Positions 58,655 through 64,000 of a DNA stretch of 64,000 nt are shown here, in pieces. A model generated the notes under the pieces. It was given only the letters and a program-made list of their open reading frames with translations. It was not told the origin of the DNA and ran no database searches. Positions within the stretch are counted from its first letter, which is position 1. Each line of letters begins with the position of its first letter. The translations under genes and the position numbers were made by a program. The stretch is from Cladopsammia gracilis (lineage: Eukaryota > Cnidaria > Anthozoa > Scleractinia > Dendrophylliidae), in assembly GCA_022457155.1 (NCBI GenBank), contig JAJGOT010000257.1, positions 499,001 through 563,000 of the forward strand, read 5' to 3'.

Positions 58655-59112
58655 AAATTTGTATATTTGTCCCCGTCTACTATAACTCCTTCAACACTTG
58701 GCTAATTCACGAGTTAAAAAGTACAAGATGTCAAGCTTCGTCATCATAAATGATTGGCCAAATAAATCTGAAAGGTTTTTCGCCTGTATCTCTGGCTCAA
58801 TTCACGAGATCTAACTCATTTGGGCACTTTTTGTGAGATTTTTTCATTTTGCATGAGTAAGTTACGAATGACATCTTTTGTCATTCAAAGGAATGACGGA
58901 CGTGAAGGTACGTGGTTCCGTCACGCGCGGTTTCTCGGCTGGCGTTTGAGATGTCATTCGGTTAAAGTTTTGTCTTGTTTTCTTTAAGCTATTTACACAA
59001 ATGCAACAATGGGGTAAGAGCTAAACTTGAAAGTAAGTTCTTTATCACAGTGTAAAGACATACGCGAGTACGCGATGTTAAGAAGAACATTCACCGGAAC
59101 GGTGAAATTCCT
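58655..59112. other. no gene recognised; 3' side of the transporter gene
   Basis: Non-coding. Likely holds the 3' untranslated region of the minus-strand transporter. Confidence 0.4.
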
Positions 59113-60441
59113 TTAACCAATAAATAAATTCATTCCTGAAAATATGGCTCCAAATATTAGCACAACAGCGCCAAAAAAAATCAGCAGCACATCGATACAA
59201 ACTTCATGTACTTTAAGTTGATTAAACTTTAACTTCAGGTGTAAAGCACATGGAAAAATATAGCTTAAAAATGCGCCAATTATACTTCCAGTAAACGAAA
59301 CAATTAGAGCAAATTTTGGTACCAGGATTGCTATCATAACGGTAGACAGAACCATAATGATGCGCATCAGTATTGAACCCAGTATCGGGATTTTCGTAAA
59401 CGTGTTCGTGATAACCTCTGTGTCCTCCAGGAAGACAAACACTGGGCGAAGAGGCAGGGCGTATGAAAGTATACAACTGAAAACAAAAATAAAACTTATA
59501 CTCATACGAAAGGGACCTGCCGGGAAATTGTTAATGATAACTTCATCTGTGCTGGATCCAAAGGAAAGGAATGAAACAGAGGCAAAACTAGCATTTATCA
59601 ACATGACTACGGGGTACGCTAAAGCAAGAGCCATGGGGAATTTGTGTTTTTCACGCATGCTGTCTTCAACGAAAGGTAAGATGGTAACCGCGCCATAACT
59701 TGAAATTATAATTGGAAGAGCGATAGTAACACCTTCAGTGTCCCAAAACAGGATACTGCCAAGATTCCACTCATCCACGTGCTCGGCACCGTACCAGAGA
59801 ACAGAGATCAAAACTGAGATTAACGCAACAACTTTAAGAGCGCTTAACCAGGCGATTTCCGATAAGGACGTCAGGAACGTTGATGGAAGAACCACGACTC
59901 CTGCAATGCATGTCCACTCAGTGACTGTGAGGGGTACTGATAGACCTGAGGGGAGGGCGTGACTCATCAGAGATCCGCAAAGAATTAGATACAAAACTGA
60001 AACCACAAACAAAGTAAGCTGTATTAAAGCTGTTGCAAGGTAGCCTCCGTAATTGGGCCAAAGAACTTCTCCTAGATCTTTGAATGTTGACCTCACTCTT
60101 ACTCGCCTTCCTTTTTCATCAGTATCATAAAGACACTCGATAAGAACTTTCCCTGTATACCAAAAGCAAATCGGTATTATTAAAAGAGCCACGATGGCAA
60201 CAATCCCTCCACGTTTGACTGCATATGGCAGAGCCAGAAAGCCAATACTTTCAATACTGTTAATGATGTTGGCCACTGTTTTACAAACTGAAGCGCTGTC
60301 AGTGGAAGGCAGGGGTTTTCTTTCGTGTACTGGTGTTGTGACGTCACTGTCAGTAGAATATTCAGCGTCACTGGACTGTAGCTCTGCGATGGATGTGCGT
60401 TCGAACTCTTCTTCAGAAAGGTCACTTGTATCCATATTCAA
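59113..60441 (-). CDS. vesicular inhibitory amino acid transporter-like (SLC32/AAAP family)
   Basis: 442 codons, intronless here. A hydrophilic acidic Ser-rich N-terminus (about 50 residues) is followed by about ten hydrophobic segments. The first span holds ANIINSIESIGFLALPYAV and the next FWYTGKVLIECLYD, close to the VIAAT/UNC-47 pattern. Later come SYGAVTILPFVEDSMREKHK and IVSFTGSIIGAFLSYIFPC. These transporters load GABA or glycine into vesicles by proton exchange; substrate here is unknown. Length is slightly below vertebrate VIAAT. No damage seen; a plain host gene. Could be a lineage-specific SLC32/36 member. Confidence 0.85.
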   Translation of the reverse strand: MNMDTSDLSEEEFERTSIAELQSSDAEYSTDSDVTTPVHERKPLPSTDSASVCKTVANIINSIESIGFLALPYAVKRGGIVAIVALLIIPICFWYTGKVLIECLYDTDEKGRRVRVRSTFKDLGEVLWPNYGGYLATALIQLTLFVVSVLYLILCGSLMSHALPSGLSVPLTVTEWTCIAGVVVLPSTFLTSLSEIAWLSALKVVALISVLISVLWYGAEHVDEWNLGSILFWDTEGVTIALPIIISSYGAVTILPFVEDSMREKHKFPMALALAYPVVMLINASFASVSFLSFGSSTDEVIINNFPAGPFRMSISFIFVFSCILSYALPLRPVFVFLEDTEVITNTFTKIPILGSILMRIIMVLSTVMIAILVPKFALIVSFTGSIIGAFLSYIFPCALHLKLKFNQLKVHEVCIDVLLIFFGAVVLIFGAIFSGMNLFIG

Positions 60442-61499
60442 CTAGTAGTTTGGGTGGCTGCTAAAACCGTTGAAAAAACCTGACAGAGGAGCTACAGATA
60501 TACTGGATTTTCTTCGGAGTTTGGTAAAGGTCTGTGGAGAAAGAAAAACTGACAGAATTAACACAAAAAGGTGTAAATTTACAAAATTATAATTATTGCG
60601 AAAATATATGGTTTCGATAAAGAGTTAGCAAGAACAATATTTCAGTAGCTGCCTATGAGATTTTGGTTTCACTTACTAATATTTTTGCAAGTCACTCATT
60701 CGATTTGCACCGGATATGCACGTAACAGCCGGAAAATGAAACAATTCGGATAGCGATCAACTTTGAACGCTATCCTAAAAATCGTCAAAAAAAAAATTCA
60801 CAAAACATTTCATTACCTTACATCCGTCTACAAACCTATGATGACATTTTTGGATTGATTGAAACATTAACGAGACAATTCGATCCATGCGTAAAAACTG
60901 ATCTCAAGCAGCCGAAAAATTGCATTCAGATATATTCCCCCTTTAGACGAATGTCAGGATCTCTCTATATAATCACGTCGTTGTAGAATTTTCGTTCAGA
61001 AAGAACGTTTTAGAGACATAACGAGTTTTCATAATAGTGGCTTGTGCCCATGTGAAGTTACTAGCCTGCGTCCATTCCCCTCCAGGCTAGAAAACGAGGC
61101 TTACCAGGAAAGCTAGCCTGGGAAAACCCCTTACACCCGGCTTTCTGGGTACTTTTTATGATATAAACCAGGCTTACCACGCTTTTCAGCTGATGTCCTA
61201 CCAGGCTTACCAGGAAAGCCTGGAAAAGCAGCTATACTATAAACCTGGCTTTCTTGGTACCATTAATGATACAAACCAGGTTCACCAGGAGTTTTGGGTT
61301 CAGGATTCTTGGACTAAACCTGGCTTACCAGGCTTAACGGGTGAATTTGAACCAGGGAAAACAGGAAAGCCTGCTAAAACCAAGCGAACCGGGCTTTCTA
61401 AGAGGGTCTGGATTTGGGGGTGCAAATGTCAGTTATCAATTATACTTTTTGCCATATGTCAGTTGTCAGTAAATTTTTGGGCCATTTGTCAGTTGTCAG
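60442..61499. other. no gene recognised; 'accaggctt' word repeats
   Basis: 61060-61400 is rich in 'taccaggctt' and 'ggaaagcctgg' words on both strands, giving small foldbacks. The rest probably holds the 5' side of the transporter gene. Confidence 0.45.
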
Positions 61500-62225
61500 T
61501 TAAGGTTACAGTGTACCTTCAGATCGAAAATTTATTGAAAATTTTTTTATGGCGTCAAAATAAAGTTTACAGAATGAACTTTCATTCAAAAAAAAATTAT
61601 CGAAAAATAGTGAAAATTGACGGAGAAATGAAAGTATAACTTTTGTGGGCGGAGTTTGTTTGTGAGGCGATATGTTTTTTTAAGCGCTGTTTTCTCAAAG
61701 TTAATTTTTCGCTTGTTGGGAACACTTTAAAGAGCTACAACTCAAAGGAAATTTGTTCGATTTTCCTCAAATTTGGACAGAAGTTAGGCTAACATATAAT
61801 CAACAAAAACGTGTCGGCGAATTTCTTATTTCCGAAAACTTTTTCGTCAAGAGCCATTTCCGTGCGATCATTCCAATTTTTTTCTCCCTTTTTCGAAAAT
61901 ATTCTGTAACTTTTCATTGCAATTGAAAACGGGAAATCGCCGACACGTTTTTTTAGCGCTTCGTGTCCGAAAACCCGAGAACAAATCAAATTAGCAAAAT
62001 ACAACAATCGCTTTGAGTTATAGCGTTTTAAAGCTGATTCGGACGTTCGAATTTAGACGTCGTAAAAAATTCGACAATTCACTTTATTACCAAATGGTTT
62101 CCATATTTAGATAGCCAGTTCTATAAGCTTTAATTTGATATCTGGGTTTAGGTATGTTAAGTGTAATCTTAAGACACTAGAGCTGTTATACTGGAGACAC
62201 CCCCGAAGGTACACTGTAACCTTAA
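61500..62225. mobile_element. 726-bp TTAA-bounded inverted-repeat element
   Basis: Ends TTAAGGTTACAGTGTACCTTC and its complement. An inner foldback (61805-61957) pairs 'aaaacgtgtcggcga' with 'tcgccgacacgtttt'. Non-coding. Confidence 0.7.
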
Positions 62226-62514
62226 ATGGCTGTTAATAATTAACTGTGAACCTTAAATATTCTTTGTTGACCCTTTTATAGCTAAAAAATACATTTTATT
62301 AAATACCAAACACTCATTTTCTGAAATTTGTTTGATTTCTAATGTTTTCATCACAACACACTTTGATTTCGCAACAAACAAAGCAAACTAGCAACTGCTT
62401 CCGTTGCTTAATTTTCATTCTGTTCATTAAATATGTCTACCAACGTACCTTACAAATCTAGACGAAAATTAGCACGTATTCTCCGTCCGGATGTAGATTA
62501 ACAATTTTACCACA

Positions 62515-62942
62515 ATTGCCGCTAAACTCGCAATCTGATTGGTCGACGTGAGTGGTAAATGAGAGTCCAGACAACGGTGCTGACGCTAACATCACGCGCG
62601 CTTGAAAACAACCAATCAGATTGCGAGAAAGTTATAGACAACGCTTGCTCTTTCTTTGCTGTCACGTTTTATAAATCGTGGTAAATAAGAGTCCACACCA
62701 CGGAAAACCGGTGTAAATTTGTTTTTTACAACAATATTTAGAAAAAAATACAAGGAAAAATCGAAGTCTTGTTACAAAACGTGACAGCAAAGAAAGAGCG
62801 AGCGTTGTTTACAACTTTCTCGCAATCTGATTGGTTTTTTTCGAGCGCGCGTGATGTTAGCGTCAGCACCGTTGTCTGGACTCTCATTTACCACTCACGT
62901 CGACCAATCAGATTGCGAGTTTAGCGGCAACTGTGGTAAAAA
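62515..62942. repeat. ~428-bp foldback (MITE-like) element
   Basis: Arms start ttttaccacaattgccgcta and end tagcggcaactgtggtaaaa; pairing extends about 190 bp through 'actcgcaatctgattggtcg' and 'tgctgacgctaacatcacgc'. AT-rich loop. It cuts into the minus-strand coding remnant. Confidence 0.8.
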
Positions 62943-63370
62943 ATGGTATAGCAGTTTGAGGTGGAATGTCCGCGTCCTCAATTTCGCAGATGTCGTCTTC
63001 TGATTCCGTCACGTGCTCATCTACCTGTAGAGATCGCGTATTACCAACAGCCACGGCAATTAGACAGTCATTCACGAATGTGACGTCTGACACATCTTGA
63101 GCTGGTACCTCAAATTCCTCTTCTTGGACTTCTCCGTCGCACCTTCCCGTTACTGATTCGTTCTCTTGGTCGGTCGTTAAGTTAATTCACTTTAGTGCAA
63201 TCTGCAGGTTTGTTTGCGTAAACTGCCGGCGGAAGGGCCCCTGCCTTGTCCTTTGCTGTTTCACTTCGGACAGTCCTTTGTCTAACAGGACGATAATTTA
63301 TATTCACCAATTCTTTCATGGCCGTTTCAGTCTCTGGGCGGGTCTCTACAGACGGAATAAGAGCCTCCAT
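62930..63370 (-). pseudogene. unrecognised coding remnant
   Basis: Two neighbouring minus-strand frames: one ends at 63182 (EALIPSVETRPETETAMKEL...), the next reads EVPAQDVSDVTFVNDCLIA and an acidic stretch before running into the foldback element. A frame change near 63180 separates them. Family not recognised; it might be the tail of a transposon gene. Confidence 0.3.
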
Positions 63371-64000
63371 GACTAAAGACTGGCAAACTCCATGCTGGTC
63401 TGCAGTACTGGGTAATAGGACTTGTCGAGCGTAAAAAACTTGACCCCCATTTTGTTATTCTCTTTAATGGTCCCAAAATCTTCCCGAGTCTTGAGAATAC
63501 TGCAGCGCGGTGAAAGTTTCATGCTTGAAATGGGATACCGCGTGTCGAAGATTCTCGACTACACTTGCACTTAGCACATTTTATCTATTTATCGGCGTGA
63601 TGGTAGTACTTTTGCCAGGTATAGATTAGACGTAAAATCGTAGATGTCTTTGGCACTTAAGCTTTTGCTTCGATCATTCAGTGCTATTGCAAATTTATTG
63701 AGAAATGACTGAATACGAGGAATAGCGTATTCTGAACTGAAGGGTTAAATATTCTGCCATGCATTATCATTACAGAATGATGTCAATGATATTTGCGCCA
63801 GCAACTAAATATTAGTATGCCGTTTATTTCGCTGCTTGTTTCCTCCGCCAGCATTGTTCAGTTGGTAACTCTAGACGCCACTGTCCATCGCCGGGTTGTT
63901 ATTGCAAAATCTTCGGTCTTTCCTCCGATTCCTTTCGACGTCTTATAGAGCTTTAAGTTCGAAATTACCAAGCCCAAACTTCGTTGCCAGTTCATTCAAG
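63371..64000. other. no gene recognised
   Basis: No supported feature in the last 630 bases. Confidence 0.4.

Noticed and set aside
61193..61639. Collagen-like Gly-x-y reading (PGLPG, GKPG)
   Set aside because: The pattern comes from the DNA word 'accaggctt' repeated on both strands; the triplet register breaks after a few units.

Overview
The window reads as AT-rich animal DNA, probably cnidarian (an inference from the transposon mix, not proven). It carries a GC-richer integrated DNA virus/transposon of about 21.65 kb. Flanking DNA holds split genes with GT-AG introns, one intact SLC32/VIAAT-like transporter gene, and dense layers of Gypsy, DIRS, Copia, Harbinger, Crypton and foldback elements.

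Left flank (1-34.66 kb). A segment carrying small phase-1 exons of an unrecognised proline-rich protein occurs four times (from about 0.63, 18.8, 22.95 and 25.67 kb). DIRS fragments lie at 3.1-5.5 kb. A Gypsy family is present as four ~600-bp LTRs (6088, 7889, 17441, 21504) with pieces of gag, reverse transcriptase, an envelope-like ORF and a small RING ORF. A Crypton with one in-frame stop and a Harbinger element (13871-17426, intact transposase, TAA target duplication) are nested inside it. A decayed Copia element fills 26.9-31.3 kb. A MADF/BESS-type gene on the minus strand (32.4-33.3 kb) contains a tiny intron that looks like a transposon insertion.

Integrated element (34663-56312). Terminal inverted repeats of roughly 410-455 bp enclose a Polinton/Maverick- or adintovirus-type genome: protein-primed DNA polymerase B, chromodomain integrase, adenovirus-type protease, packaging ATPase, double-jelly-roll-type capsid candidate, minor capsid candidate, parvovirus-like phospholipase A2, zinc-finger proteins, a SLOG-like protein, an exonuclease-like protein, a series of small basic virion-type proteins and a tRNA-His gene. 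Most plus-strand virion genes have a TATA box about 45-60 nt before the ATG, often built into the stop codon of the gene before. Other genes are chained by ATGA or TAATG overlaps. Six or more small proteins share a Q-x-G-G type site likely cut by the element's own protease. Two near-identical ~95-bp promoter modules sit in the divergent promoter regions near the two ends.

The most unusual locus is 54159-55830. A common first exon ends in a perfect phase-0 splice donor. It is followed by a read-through tail and six further acceptor-led modules, each with its own stop codon, and all seven carry the same C-x4-W ... C-x2-C pattern. The layout predicts one N-terminus joined to seven interchangeable zinc-binding-type tails by alternative terminal-exon choice.

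Right flank (56.3-64 kb). Two TTAA-bounded inverted-repeat elements, a GGAC/GGAA microsatellite, the transporter gene (59113-60441, minus), a foldback element and a weak coding remnant.
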